In this document: positions 1 to 11,263 of the stretch, in pieces
Layout: the number at the start of each line of letters is the position of its first letter
Numbering within the stretch: the stretch's first letter is position 1
NCBI GenBank assembly: GCA_036927565.1
Contig: JAYESD010000001.1
Location: 35,377,146-35,441,145, forward strand
Length of the DNA: 64,000 bases
DNA from: Tuctoria greenei
Lineage: Eukaryota; Streptophyta; Magnoliopsida; Poales; Poaceae
Direction of reading: 5' to 3'
Program-made: the position numbers and the translations under genes
The notes under the pieces: generated by a model
Told to the model about the DNA's origin: nothing
Seen by the model: only the letters and a program-made list of their open reading frames with translations
Database searches by the model: none

Positions 1-2706
1 GTCAGCTTCAGCGTTGTGGACACGCTGGACGTGGTGGAGGTCTTGGACTTCGAAGTCCTTCTGAAGCCTCTGGACTTCAAGGAGGTAAGCAGCTAGCTGG
101 AGATTGTTGCAGGAGCATTCACCCATCACTTGTTTAAAGATGAGCTGTGAATCTCCCTTGACCAGCAGCTGCTTGACACCGTATGACAGTGCCACCTTTA
201 GTCCGTAGATGAGTGCTTCGTACTCCGCCATGTTGTTGGTCGCCTTGAAGTCAAGGTGTACCATGTATTTTACCTTCTCCCCGGTTGGTGCGAGGAGAAG
301 GATTCCAGCTCCAGCCCCCTGCTTTTGCATGGAGCCGTCGAAATAGAAGGTCCAGTGAGGCTCGGTGAAGACCGGAGCCTTGTGTTCCGGCTTCTGCTCA
401 CTGGGGCCTCCAGGGTTTGACGGAGAGGGAGTCCATTCCGCCACAAAATTTGCCAATGCTTGACTCTTGATTGCTTGTCTTGGAATGAATTCGAGATCGA
501 ATTTGGCCAATTCTGCTACCCACTTTGCAATATTCCCAGTTGAATTGGGATTATGCAAGATTGCTCGAAGTGGGTAAGAAGTCACCACTGAAATCTTGTG
601 AGCTTGGAAGTAATGTCGAAGCTTCTTGGAGGCGATAAGAACTGCATAGAGCAGCTTATGCACCTCTAGGTATCGAGTCTTGGCGTCACGAAGTACTTCA
701 CTGATGAAGTACACTGGGTGCTGGATGGTCCGGACCCTCCCAGAGGGGCCCGGAGCTTCCTCTTCATTGACCCGGATCCTCCCGGACGGATCTGGACCTT
801 CTTCGGAGACCTCTGGGTCCTTGCTGGAGGGACCCAGAGCTTCTTCAAAAGCGACCTGGACCCTCCCGGAAGGATCTAGGTCTTCTGAAGTAACTTATTG
901 TGGACTCAAGTCTGGGAACTGGGACCCAGACTCGCTTTCAGGAACCTCCGGACCCTCCCGGAGGGGTCTAGATTCCTGAGCATGGGATGGTTCTGGTCTC
1001 TCCGCAATCAGGACCATACTGACGACTTCGTCAGTTGCTGAAATGTAAAGCAGCAAAGGCTCACCAGGGTTCGGAGCTACCAGAGTTGGTAGGGTGGTGA
1101 GGAGTTGTTTTAGCTCCTCGAACGCCTTTTCTGCTTCTTCAGACCATTGGAATGGTCCAAATTTCCTCAATAACTTGAAGAAGGGAAGCGCCCATTCCGC
1201 CGGTCTTGAAATGAACCGGCTGAGGGCTGCTAGACATCCAGTCAGCTTTTGGACATCCTTCATACGGGCTGGTGGCCGCATGTCTTCAATGGCTTTGATC
1301 TTCGCCGGATTAGCCTCTATGCCCCGGTGATTTACCAGGAAACCAAGAAGTTTTCCGGAGCTAACCCCGAAGACACACTTGTTTGGGTTTAGCTTTGTGC
1401 GTGTGACCCGCAGCTTGTCGAAGACAGCTTGTAAGGGGTCAAGGAGTGACTCCTTGTTCTTGACTTTGAACACGATGTCATTGACGTACACTTCCACTAT
1501 GTCTCTAATGAGTTCTTCAAAAGTTTTGTACATAGCTCGTACAAAGGTTGAAGTTGCATTCTTGAGACCAAATGGCATGGCTGTATAACAGTACAATCCA
1601 TCTACTGTGATGAAAGAGGTATGCTCTTCATCTTCCCTAGACATTCTGATTTGATGATACCCAGAATATGCGTCTAGGAAACACAGTAATTCACACTCGA
1701 AGGTGGAATCCACTATCTGATCTATTCTAGGTAGTGGGAATGGATCTTTTGGACACGCCTTATTTAGTGTTGTGTAGTCAATACACATCCGAAGCTTCCC
1801 GCCGTCCTTGGGCACAACGAATGGGTTTGCCAGCCATTTTTGATGGAAGACTTCTCGGATGAATCCATCTTTGAGCAACTTCTTCACTTCTCATTGAATG
1901 AAGTTCTATCGCTCCACGGATTGCTTCTGAGGCTTCTGATGCATGGGCCGGGCGTCAGGGTAGATCTTCAGATTGTGCTCAATCACTTCCCTGGGGATCC
2001 CAGGCATTTGTGATGGTTGCCAGGCAAACACGTCGACATTAGCCCGGAGGAAAGCGATGAGCGCGAGTTCCTATTTTTCATTCAGTCCCCCCAATATACG
2101 GGTGGTCTGAGCTGCATCAGAACCGATTTGGACGACTTTGACAGGAATGTCGGTGTTGCCGCTTAGATGCACACGAGGTGCAAAAGTCGAGCCTCGTTGA
2201 CGAATGCTCGGGGGTTTTGGAGCTTTCTCCTGCCTAGAGTCCTCCTCTTGTGCCGTAGTAAGCGCATGAAGTTCTTCCAGGGCGGCTACTCCGATAGTGC
2301 GATCTCCGCAGATCCGGAGAACGCCTACTGGTGTTGGCATCTTTAACACCAGGTAGCCATAATGAGCAGTTGCCATGAATTTGTACAAGGTAGGCCTACC
2401 CAAGATGGCGTTGAAAGGTAAGTTGATCTGAGTAACGTCAAAGACCAACTTCTTAGTGCGATACTTCTCCCTGGTCCCGAAGGTAACGGGGAGAGTAATA
2501 GCACTGAGTGGGGTAATGGCTCCCAGACCTACTCCGGAGAAAGGTCGGGAGGGGTGAAGATACGAAGGTCAGAGCTGAAGCTTGGTAAAAGCTTCGAAGC
2601 TTATGAGGTTCAGCCCCGAACCTCCGCCTACCATAACATGGTGGAGCTGAATGTTATTGATGGTAAGAGATACCATCAAAGGTAACTGGCCTGCTCCAAC
2701 CATGCT
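1..2706 (-). pseudogene. G1 pol: protease, reverse transcriptase, RNase H (dead copy)
   Basis: Minus-strand remains of the enzyme part of the polyprotein, which would process Gag-Pol, copy element RNA to DNA and remove the RNA strand. The protease site near 2620-2640 reads VGGGSGLN where the family has an aspartate before GGSG: the codon at 2626-2628 is GGC, not an Asp codon. LGRP follows near 2385-2400. The RT runs from about 1887 to 1020 and keeps FLDAYSGYHQI and MPFGLKNA, but the catalytic box reads YVND instead of YVDD. RNase H lies at about 720-1, with FYFDGS, AEYEALI and KGDSQLI supplying the D-E-D set, and is cut by the window edge. In-frame stops are at 2569-2571, 2071-2073, 1906-1908, 1891-1893 and 895-897. 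Not functional: two catalytic residues are lost as well as the stops. Confidence 0.9.
726..975 (-). repeat. Imperfect GC-rich repeats in the RT-RNase H connection of G1
   Basis: Four variants of a unit built on ACCCTCCCGGAGGGGTC occur at about 725-750, 771-800, 851-880 and 946-975 (plus-strand reading). They are in frame with pol and encode acidic stretches with repeated PSGR. The segment lies between the end of the RT palm/thumb region and the RNase H start, where related elements have a short linker. I infer a coding minisatellite-like expansion of the linker. Confidence 0.65.
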
Positions 2707-4488
2707 TCAAGGGCAGTCCGAAGCATCAAAAGTGATGGCTGTGTCCATCCACTTCCGATGAGGCTCCACCCTGGCTGTAGGAGCTACAGCGGCCATGTCC
2801 CGACGCATTGTCTTGAGGACGAGGCGGGAGGTGATGTCCCATGATCCACCAAAAATGGTGTTCATGGTCTTCCGACGCTCGTTGTCAGAGACGTCAGAAT
2901 CGTCGTCGACGGAGGTGTAGACGGCCTTCAGGACCTTTTTAGGATCCTGAAAACCTAACTCCTCTTCAGTCGGAGCTTCGTCAACTTTTTGTTTTCCTTC
3001 CCTCTGTCGGAAAGGAACTTCTTCCCGGCGCTTGTTGTAGCGCTTGGCAAGGTTTTGGACCTCCCGGCAGTCTTCCAAACTGTGGCTGTCCGTCTTATTA
3101 ATTGGACACCACACCTTGGGTTTGCCACCGTCTTCAGAAGACGGTCGAGGTCGCTTCTCGGGGCGTGGCCCCCGGCCACCCGGAGCTGCAGCAGCTGCAA
3201 CATTAGAGACGCCGGCCGACGGCTTCTTCTTGCTGTTGGTCTTTTTCTTCTTTTTACCACTCCCGGAGGTAGTGGCTTTTCCTTTGGAGGATTTCTTGCG
3301 ATCCTCTGGAGGTGGTTTGGAGTGCATTTCACGGCCCTCCGCAGCTCTGGCACATTTGTCGGCCAAGCTGAAGAGTTTCATGACACTGGTGATCTCCTTG
3401 ATCGCCAGTTTCTCCAACATCTTCTTATCCCGTACGCCCTGTCTAAATGCCACAATGACAGAAGCACTAGAGATAGAAGGGATAGTGTTTCGTACCTGAG
3501 AAAATCTCTGGATGAATGATCGCAAGGATTCTCCCCCTTTTTGCACGACTGCAAAAAGGTCAAGTTCGGTGCCTGGTCGGGTGTATGAACTCCCGAAGTT
3601 GGCGGTTAACTGTCGGCACAACTCCTCCCAACTATTGATGGAGTTGGGTGGAAGGCTCATAAACCAGGACCGGGCGGTCCCAGTTAAAGCCACTGGAAAA
3701 TAGTTGGCCATTACGACCTCATTTCCTCCAGCTGCCAGGATAGCAGTAGAGTAAATTTGAAGAAATTTGACAGGATTAACGGTCCCATCAAACTTCTCCG
3801 GCAGGTGAGGCCGGAATTTCTATGGCCACCTGACCATACGCAGATGCATGGCCAGGGCTGATTAGCCTCCTCCTACTCCTTCAGGAGCAGGAATGTCCTG
3901 AGCTTCTCGTCTTTCACGAGCACGCACGATATGGAATCGGCCGTATTGTTGACGGTATCGACGATCAAGCTCCGCCCGGAGGTCATGAGTTGAAAGCCTT
4001 GATACCGTGTGAGTGCGTAGCGCCCCGGAGGGCAACAACGTCACTTGCTGTGATGCAGCACGTCTCCTCTTGTTGGAAACGTGCAGACCAAGTCTGCTAG
4101 ACAAGGTCCGTCGCTGCGACGGGGCCCGTCCTAAAGGAGGAGGACCCTGGTTACTGATGCGGTCGGCTGCTGCTGCAACCAAGTGTTCCACATCGGCCCT
4201 CCACTGCTCCATTGCACCCCGGGATGCATCCGGAGGTGGTGGGCGTTGAAGGAGAGCACGTGTTACATGGAGCGCGTGTTCCGGGTTGTCATGATTCGCC
4301 GACGCATTGATTGACGCCGATGCACCATCGCGCTGCCCAGCTTGATTTGCTGGTGGAGGCGGCGGTGGTGGAAGTGTGACTCCTGCTGGAACTGAGGTTC
4401 CTGCTGGTGGCTGCATATTGGAGGGATTGCCCCTAGCAGCTTGAACAGCGGGATGACCATTGGATGATTCAGCAGTTGAGTTCACCAT
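2707..4488 (-). pseudogene. G1 gag (Retrotrans_gag-type capsid protein), broken
   Basis: Minus-strand gag; the start is taken as the ATG at 4486-4488, which begins MVNSTAESSN just downstream of the primer-binding site. The N-terminal third is proline- and glutamine-rich. The capsid core lies at about 3830-3350 with the family pattern ARSWFMSLPPNSINSWEEL and FRQGV. A lysine-rich stretch and a degenerate zinc knuckle (WCPINKTDSHSLEDC, first cysteine pair incomplete) follow near 3110-3070. In-frame stops at 3862-3864 and 3820-3822 interrupt the frame, and TGA at 2707-2709 separates it from protease; downstream pol is in the same frame, so an intact relative would make a single Gag-Pol. Capsid proteins of this kind assemble cytoplasmic particles around element RNA. 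Confidence 0.88.
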
Positions 4489-4505
4489 TCTTGAAATCTC
4501 AGGCG

Positions 4506-4523
4506 CCCCTACCTGGCGCGCCA
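4506..4523 (-). other. Primer-binding site of G1
   Basis: On the minus strand TGGCGCGCCAGGTAGGGG lies two bases inside the 5' LTR end, the position where a tRNA 3' end primes minus-strand DNA synthesis. I do not assign the tRNA. Confidence 0.75.
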
Positions 4524-4525
4524 AC

Positions 4526-5397
4526 TGTCGGTGGTTTTGATCCGGCAGATCTCCCGACACTACTAAAAGTGTTTGCGGAGTTTGAAGTTCGGTGTGGGCG
4601 CGTGGAGATTCAAGAAGGTGAAATGTAAAATGACACAGGAGACACAAAGATTTATGTGGTTCGGGCGGTCTGAGCGTAATACCCTACTCTACGGGGTGTG
4701 TTGGTGTTGTATTGGATGTATGAACTCAACTCAGGTGATGTGAGTTGAGAGCGCGTGTGAGCCGATCAGACCAGATGTTCTCTATGTATCGTCGGCCTGT
4801 CCTTTTATAGTACAAGGACAGGCCGTTACAAGTTGGCCTGGCCCGACATGTGGCCCTAGCGGCTACTAATATTGATACACATTTGATGCGCTTAATTACC
4901 CTTAATGACCGAGTTACGGGCTTTGACAGCGCCGTTACTGGTAATAAGGGTCGTCCGGTCGTGTGTCATTAACATAGTATTAATGACACTTAATCGGGTC
5001 TTGAAGTTCTTGATTCCCCTTTGAAGATCCGGAGCTGTTGTGGATTCTACCGGAGGTTTGAGGATGAAGATCCGACGGTTGGACTCGTGGCCGCTCCGGA
5101 GCATACTGTGGGGAACAGATAGGTCCGGTGCCACTAGACACGTGTCAGTTCCAGAGCTTCCCTCGGTCTGGGGTTAGGTCCGAGGGTGCCGTTATGGTAC
5201 AAAGCCCGGAGCTTCCCCCTTGTGGGCAGTAGCTCCGGTTTGATGGTACACGTGGCGACCCTGGGACTAACCATGTTGGGGAAGCGGGTCCGGTTATGTC
5301 TGACATGTAGGCCTCCGAAGGTCTTCAAATCAAGTAGATGACATTTCCTTGAAATCTTTGCAATCTCAAGGGGTATACGGTACTCAGGGTACCGACA
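4526..5397 (-). repeat. 5' LTR of G1
   Basis: 872 bp bounded by TGTCGGT and ACCGACA, a perfect 7-bp inverted pair with TG/CA ends. The left end abuts the primer-binding site and the right end abuts foreign copia sequence. A TATA box (CTATAAAAGG, minus strand) lies at 4801-4810. The partner 3' LTR is outside the window, so its age cannot be read here. Confidence 0.92.
4801..4810 (-). promoter_or_regulatory. TATA box in G1 5' LTR
   Basis: CTATAAAAGG on the minus strand inside the LTR, upstream of gag in the element's orientation; position fits an LTR promoter. No transcript evidence is available from sequence alone. Confidence 0.6.
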
Positions 5398-8300
5398 GTT
5401 CTCCTCCCTCTCTTTTGTGTCACATGTAGAGAATGTTACTTTTGCCGATAATTCTTCAACTCCTATAATAGCTAAGGGTTCGGTTAGAGTAAATGATCAC
5501 TACAATTTGAAGGATGTGGCACTTGTTAAAAATATGAAATACAACTTGCTTTCTGTTTCACAACAACTAGATGAAGATCTGGAAATTATTTTCACTAGAA
5601 ACTGCAAAGTTGTAAATTCAGATAGTGAGCTTATTTTTAACATGTCACGTTTTGGAAGAGTTTTTAAAGTTGATTTTGATATGTCTTCCTCTAAGCATTG
5701 GTGTCTAGTTTCTAATGATTCCAAAGATTTATATTTTTGGCATCGTAGACTTGGTCACGTAGGCTTTGATCATCTCACGCGTGTTAGTGCTCTTGAACGC
5801 TTACGTGGGCTGTCTAAGCTTAAAGGGGACAAAGAAATTGTGTGCTCTTCTTGTAGACATGCTAAGATGGTTGCAGGTTCACTTACTCCTCTCACAATGA
5901 TCATGACAACTGGACTGGGTCAACTTTTGCTCCTTGATACCATTGGACCTTCACGCGTTCAATCCTTCGGAGGTAAATGGTATGTTCTTGTGATTGGTTA
6001 TGATTATTCTAGGTACTCTTGGGTTTACTTTATGGCATCTAAGAATGAAGCTTTTAGTCACTTTAGAACTTCATTTCTTAGATTATCAATTGATCACCCA
6101 TGATCTTTAAAAGCGATTTGAAGTGATAACGGAACCGAATTTAAAAACAATCTTTTGATCACTTTTGTGCTGAAAATGGAATAGATCATAAATTTTCTTC
6201 ACCATATGCACCTCAACAAAACGGTGTTGTAGAAAGAAAGAACAGAACCTTAGTTGAGATGGCTAGGACTATGCTTGATGAATATCAAACTCCTAGGAAA
6301 TTTAGGGCTGATGCGACTGCAACTGCTTGTTTTGTCTCAAATCGTGTTTTCTTGCGCGCTAAGCTAGGTAAAACACCATATGAGCTCCGGTTTGGACATA
6401 GGCCTAGTGTTACACACTTTCGGGTCTTTGGTTGAATATACTTTGTTAATAAACATGGTAATCTTGATAAATTTGAATCTAGATCAATTGATGGCATGTT
6501 TCTTGGTTATCCATCTCATACTAGAGGTTACCGTGTGCTTTTACTTGACACTAACAAAATTGTGGAAACTTGTGAGGTGTCTTTTGATGAAGCTAGCCCA
6601 GGTACTAGCTCAAACATTGCAGGTCCAGATCCATATCCGCAGGGGGAGAGCATTTTCGTTGAAGATGAGGAAGAGGTGGAGCTGCTGCCCAAAAATTCAG
6701 CAGCTAATGACATTGTTCCAGCTCCTAATTTTGATTCACAGCCAGCTCTGATGACCACCATTGCTGGTCCAGATCCTTCTCAAGTCACAAGCTCATCGAT
6801 TTGTGATGAAAATGAAGAAGAAGAAGCTTGTGAAGTGTCCACTCCCCTCCGGGTTCTCAAAAGTCATCCTCCACAACAAATTATTAGAAGCTTGCACGAA
6901 CGAGTCACACGGTCCAGGTTTTGCGATCCAAACTCTCATGCTCATTCTTCTTTTGTTTCTTCTTTTGAACCCAAAGATATATCACACGCACTCACTAATG
7001 AATCTTGGATTATTGCCATGCAAGAAGAGTTAGAAAATTTTGAAAGAAATAATGTTTGGAAACTTGTACCTCCACCTCAAGGTCATACTTTAATTGGAAC
7101 TAAATGGGTGTTTAAAAATAAACAAAGTGAGGATGGGGTTGTGGTTAGGAATAAGGCTAGGTTGGTTGCTCAAGGTTTCACTCAAGTTGAAGGTCTAGAT
7201 TTTAATGAAACTTTTGCTCCTGTATCTAGATTAGAGGCCATAAGAATTTTGTTAGCTTTTGCTGCATCTAAAGGTTTTAAGCTTTATCAAATGGATGTTA
7301 AAAGTGCTTTTCTTAATGACTACATAGATGAGGACAACCATCGGGTTTTGAAAATTCAGATTTTCCTAATCATGTTTACAAACTGTCCAAATCCTTGTAC
7401 GGTCTCAAACAAGCCCCTAGAGCATGGTATGATAGGTTAAAAACATTATTACTTGAACAGGGGTTTACCAGGGGCAAGGTTGATAAAACTCTTTTTGTGC
7501 TTAAGCATGGCAATGACTCATTATTCGTTCAAGTGTATGTGGATGATATTATCTTTGGTTGTGCTTCTCATGATCTTGTGTCCAAGTTTTCAGCTATGAT
7601 GAGTTCAGAATTTGAGATGAGTATGATGGGAGAACTCACGTACTTTTTAGGGATGCAAATCAAGCAAACCAAGGAGGGTACCTTTGTGCATCAAACAAAG
7701 TATACAAAAGACCTCCTAAGGCGCATCAACATGGACAAAAGCCAGCCTCTTTGGACACCGATGGGAATAGCAACAACACTTGAAATTGATGAAGATGGTG
7801 AACCCGTGGATCAAAAAGAATATAGAAGCATGATCGGATCACTTTTGTACCTCACGGCATCAAGACCGGTCATACAATTCAGTGTATATCTTTGTGCATA
7901 GTTTCAAGCCTCCCCACGTGCTTCGCATCGTCAAGCCGTCAAAAGAATTCTCAGGTACTTATATGGAACTCAAGAATTTGGCATTTTTCTTCCTTCTTCC
8001 TCAACCATTACTTTGAAAGCTTTTTCGGATGCTGATTTTGGGAGTTGTAGGATTGATAGGAAAAGTACTTCTGGTGCTTGTCATTTTCTGGGTAATTCAC
8101 TTGTTGCTTGGTCCTCTAGAAAACAATACTCAGTTGCACAATCCACAGTTGAATCTGAATATGTAGCTGCTGCTAGTGCTTGCTCACAAATTCTTTGGAT
8201 TGTTCAAACACTTAAGGACTATGGGGTCGATCTACATAGTGTTCCATAGCTTTTTGATAACACTAGTGTCATCTGCATTGCTAAAAACCTCGTGCATCAT

Positions 8301-8489
8301 TCTAGAACTAAGCAAATTGACATTAGGTATCACTTTCTCTGTGATAATGTTGAAAAAGGAAACATTGTTCTTCACCATGTAGATATCGAACAACAATTGG
8401 CTGACATTTTTACAAAACCTTTGGATTTCACTCGTTTTTGTTTCATTCGTAGTGAAATAGGGGTTATGCATCCTCATGGCTTAAATTGA
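5398..8489 (+). pseudogene. C1 pol: integrase, RT and RNase H (broken)
   Basis: Copia-order pol (integrase before RT). The GAG-pre-integrase zinc region (WHRRLGHVGFDHL, CSSCRHAKM) is at 5735-5870 and the integrase core continues to about 6500. RT follows from about 6980 (KWVFKNKQSEDGVV), with QMDVKSAFLND and a YVDD box intact near 7535. RNase H (ESEYVAAASACSQI) is near 8150, ending with HPHGLN at 8489. Defects include TGA codons near 6101 and 6119, a frameshift near 6150, a loss of about 18 bp near 7332 that removes residues present in C2 and C3, and stops near 7899 and 8247. A decayed copy of a polyprotein that would integrate and copy the element. Confidence 0.92.
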
Positions 8490-9205
8490 GGGGGAGTTTT
8501 GAAATTTGGAAAGTCTATGTGTGAATCTCAACTTAAAATAATATGATCATAGTATTTCATACATATATGACTTTGTGATTCCTTTTACATGCTGAAAGTT
8601 CTTACTACATTACTCATGTTATACATTTTGTAATTTTTGCCATGACGAGTGATTGGAATAATTACTTATGCTAAATCTGGTCATGATCGAACTTCCTTGC
8701 TATTTTGAACTTGTTGTATGCTCACAAGTGCTTTTAATAATGAAAAATTAATCAATCAACTATTTAAATGTTGAGCTTTTATGATCAAATAAAAATGAGA
8801 AAAGATCAAGATAATATGCATGCATCGCACTTCTTCTTTTGAGATGGCTTATCATTGCACTTAGATATGAACTTGGAAGAAGTTGTGTATGACTAAAACC
8901 ATGTCCTTAAGCATCTAATTCTCAAATGACATAGGCTTGGCTTTGTTAGTTAGAATAAGGCAGATGCGCATATAATATCTTGCAAATAGCATATGATCTA
9001 AATTTGTGCTTTGAAAAATAATAAAATGTAGCAACAAGTGTCATGCTTTCAGGTTTTGAAATAGTTAAGTTTGTGAGATCATGACTTGCTAAATTGGAAA
9101 TTACATTTGATCTCTAGCATGGCTTACACTACTTTATGTATATGATTGATGTGATAGTGTACGTTACTTGATAGTATGACTTGGATGAGCTTTGTTTTAT
9201 ATGTA

Positions 9206-9285
9206 CTCCCTCATTTCTCAAAAGATTGTCACCTTTTAGTTCATTTTTGTACTAGAAGGTGACAATCTTTTGAGAAAGGAGGGAG
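9206..9285. mobile_element. Short Stowaway-like MITE
   Basis: 80 bp with long terminal inverted repeats beginning CTCCCTC and ending GGGAG; the arms containing CTCAAAAGATTGTCACC pair almost perfectly. It is flanked by TA on both sides (9204-9205, 9286-9287), the mariner/Stowaway target duplication. The same place in C2 (near 26695) and C3 (near 60675) has only one TA and no insert, which gives an empty site. It has no coding capacity and would depend on a mariner-type transposase. Confidence 0.85.
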
Positions 9286-9406
9286 TATATGTTATAATAT
9301 GTTCATAACAATTAAAATTTGTCTTATAAACCTTGTTGAATATATTGTCAAAGGGGGAGAGATAATATGTGAATTTTTAAAGATAAGTATGCAAGGGGGA
9401 GATATT

Positions 9407-9482
9407 GATTACACATTGCACATATTCACAATTGTTTTTGGCATGATTACACATTGCACATATTCACAATTATTTTTGGCAC
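9407..9482 (+). repeat. 38-bp tandem duplication in C1 3' UTR
   Basis: Two adjacent copies (9407-9444 and 9445-9482) starting GATTACACATTGCACATATT differ at two bases. C2 and C3 lack this at the equivalent place. Confidence 0.8.
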
Positions 9483-9626
9483 GATTCTTCTCAAGGGGGT
9501 AATTTCTTCTTCTCATCTTATTTCTGTTTTACAAAGGGGAAGAAATTGTTTCCAAAACTTTTAATGTGAATAAGCCAATGTTCGTATCTTAAGTGGTGTT
9601 GTCAATGCATTCATCAAGGGGGAGAT

Positions 9627-11263
9627 TGTGAGACCTTTGTGTGATGAATACATTGGCTTTGACAATAAAAGTTTTGAATGCTGCCATAACATCTTTTTAG
9701 CAAGGTCCGACTTTAGCTCTGGCATGTCTTTGTTAAGCTCCGATATGTTTTGCTAGGTCTGACATGTTTTTCTAGCTCCGGCGCTAGGTTTTACTAGCTT
9801 TAGTAAGCTCTGGCGCTAGGTCCTGCTAGCTTTTGTAAGCTCCGGTTCAAGGTCCGACTAGCTTTGGCATGGTTCGAAGCTTGATCATAATGTTCCTGCT
9901 TTTACTGTGAAATGTTTTGAACTTGCTTTATATTATTGAAGAGATTTCTTAGTATTCATTTGCTATGTTTTTGGTGCGTTTTTGTTGATATGGCTGATAT
10001 TATTTTTCTATGCTCTGCAACATGCTTATGTGAGGTGCTCACATAAGGTGTTGTGTTCGGAACAAACTTGAGTCAAGTCGCGGACTTGGGCTCGTACAAA
10101 TTGGTTGTTTGTTCATGTGTAGGTGTTGCTTGAGTTCAAGACATGGCTGGTGACGGGATCCATTGAACTAGTCTTAGGGAGAAGATGAGGTTAAACAACC
10201 ATGTTCGGGAGAAATTGTGGTTGATTTGATCGGGAGGTCATGCAACATATTTGAATCAAGAACAATGCATATGAAGGTATCATGGACGTTGTTGGAAGAT
10301 GTTTGCACATGTGCAAGGAGTGCATGGACGTGGCTGCATGGTTCCAAGGCATGATGAAGAGATGTGGACATAAAAATTGGTCGGAAAGGTCCAACCGACT
10401 AGGTTATAGACTCAGGCTGCGACTGAGTCGGGTTTGACTCAAATATGGAAAGATTTGAGTTGGTTATGATAGGATTGCGTGTGAGTCACAAATTTGGATT
10501 GTTTTAGGAATGTTGGATACGTTCCTAATGTGTTTGGAACTCTTAAGATTGCTTCTATCTCTGTATAGAAGAGTCATAAGCAGTTATGGAAAGTTTCGAT
10601 TCGTGATTTGAGTAGGATTAGAGTCCTAGTTGAGATTGGGTTGGCCTAAGGGCTGGTTATATAAGCAAGGGAGGCCAGAGCTCGTGGTAGACGACTTTGG
10701 GGCTGTTCCTCTTGTGTTCTATTGAATAAAGATCGTAGTTTAAAGGAACTTCTGTGCCTTGTTCGTCCAACTTGTTTCTGTCAAGTTTTTCTCGTCGAGT
10801 TTCTGCACAGCAATACCTTTCCTCAGTTGTTTTATCATAACTCGAGTTTTACATATCCAATTGATGTGATTCTTGTTGGGTTGTCTTCACAACTTGATTA
10901 TATATCATCTATAAAAATTTCAAGGTCATTGGATTTATGTTTTCCGATCTACACGAGTTTCTTTGCAGCATTTCAGAACTGTTTTTCTCGGGTAGGACAG
11001 ATTGACCTTTGTTCAATCTTTCGATCGTAACTTGAGTTTCTCTCGATAGATTTGAGTGATTCTTATTGTGTCATATTCATGAATTGATTCTCTATGATAT
11101 ATATCACTTTTTCCACGGTGAAACATGTTTATATTAGTCTCACACATGATTTCTTTAACACATCGTTTTTTCCCGAGGGGTTTTTCTTTGCTTCCGCTAA
11201 AAAAGATTTAATCTACCATTCACCCCCCCTCTGGTAGCTTTTCACGTGCTCTTCGATCTTACA
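9627..11263 (+). repeat. 3' LTR of C1
   Basis: 1,637 bp from TGTGAGACC after the polypurine tract to CTTACA. It matches the LTRs of C2 and C3. It contains a 5'-proximal array of degenerate ~32-bp units (about 9700-9870), a TATA box TATATAA at 10658-10664 and a C-rich run near 11222. The copy ends abut CRM pol sequence. Confidence 0.92.

Larger units (their letters stand above)
1..5397 (-). mobile_element. Ty3/gypsy LTR retrotransposon G1, 5' portion, cut by window edge
   Basis: Minus-strand element. Reading leftward from 5397 it shows a 5' LTR, a primer-binding site, gag, protease, reverse transcriptase and RNase H. Integrase and the 3' LTR must lie left of position 1. The order protease-RT-RNase H and the motif sets (LGRP, MPFGLKNA, FLDAYSGYHQI) are those of Ty3/gypsy elements. 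The right edge joins directly to copia pol sequence at 5398; copies of that sequence near 22905 and 56870 run uninterrupted through the junction, so G1 inserted into copia C1. The expected 5-bp target duplication on this side is GTTCT (5398-5402); its partner is outside the window. The whole coding region is in one frame with eight in-frame stops and no frameshift that I could see. Confidence 0.93.
8490..9626 (+). other. C1 3' UTR with serial polypurine tracts
   Basis: About 1.1 kb between the pol stop and the 3' LTR with no coding potential. Polypurine tracts recur: GAGGGGGAG just after the stop, then AAAGGGGGAGAGATA near 9352, AAGGGGGAGATA near 9393, AAAGGGGAAG near 9534 and CAAGGGGGAGAT directly before the LTR (9615-9626), the last being the functional position for plus-strand priming. 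Several A/G-rich tracts before the 3' LTR are a reported Sirevirus trait. A MITE and a 38-bp tandem duplication sit inside. Confidence 0.8.
5398..11263 (+). mobile_element. Ty1/copia (Sirevirus-like) retrotransposon C1, 3' portion
   Basis: Plus-strand element of the same family as C2 and C3 in this window. Only the pol part from just after protease, a long 3' UTR and the 3' LTR are present; the 5' part was split off by the G1 insertion and lies left of the window. The 3' LTR ends at 11263 directly against CRM-type RNase H sequence, so C1 inserted into CRM1. The flank to the right starts TTTTG, the expected target duplication, whose partner is not visible. Confidence 0.93.

Noticed and set aside
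2955..3563. Long open frames on both strands overlapping the G1 gag region
   Set aside because: They are out-of-frame shadows of the GC-rich gag; only the minus-strand frame carries capsid and zinc-knuckle-like text.
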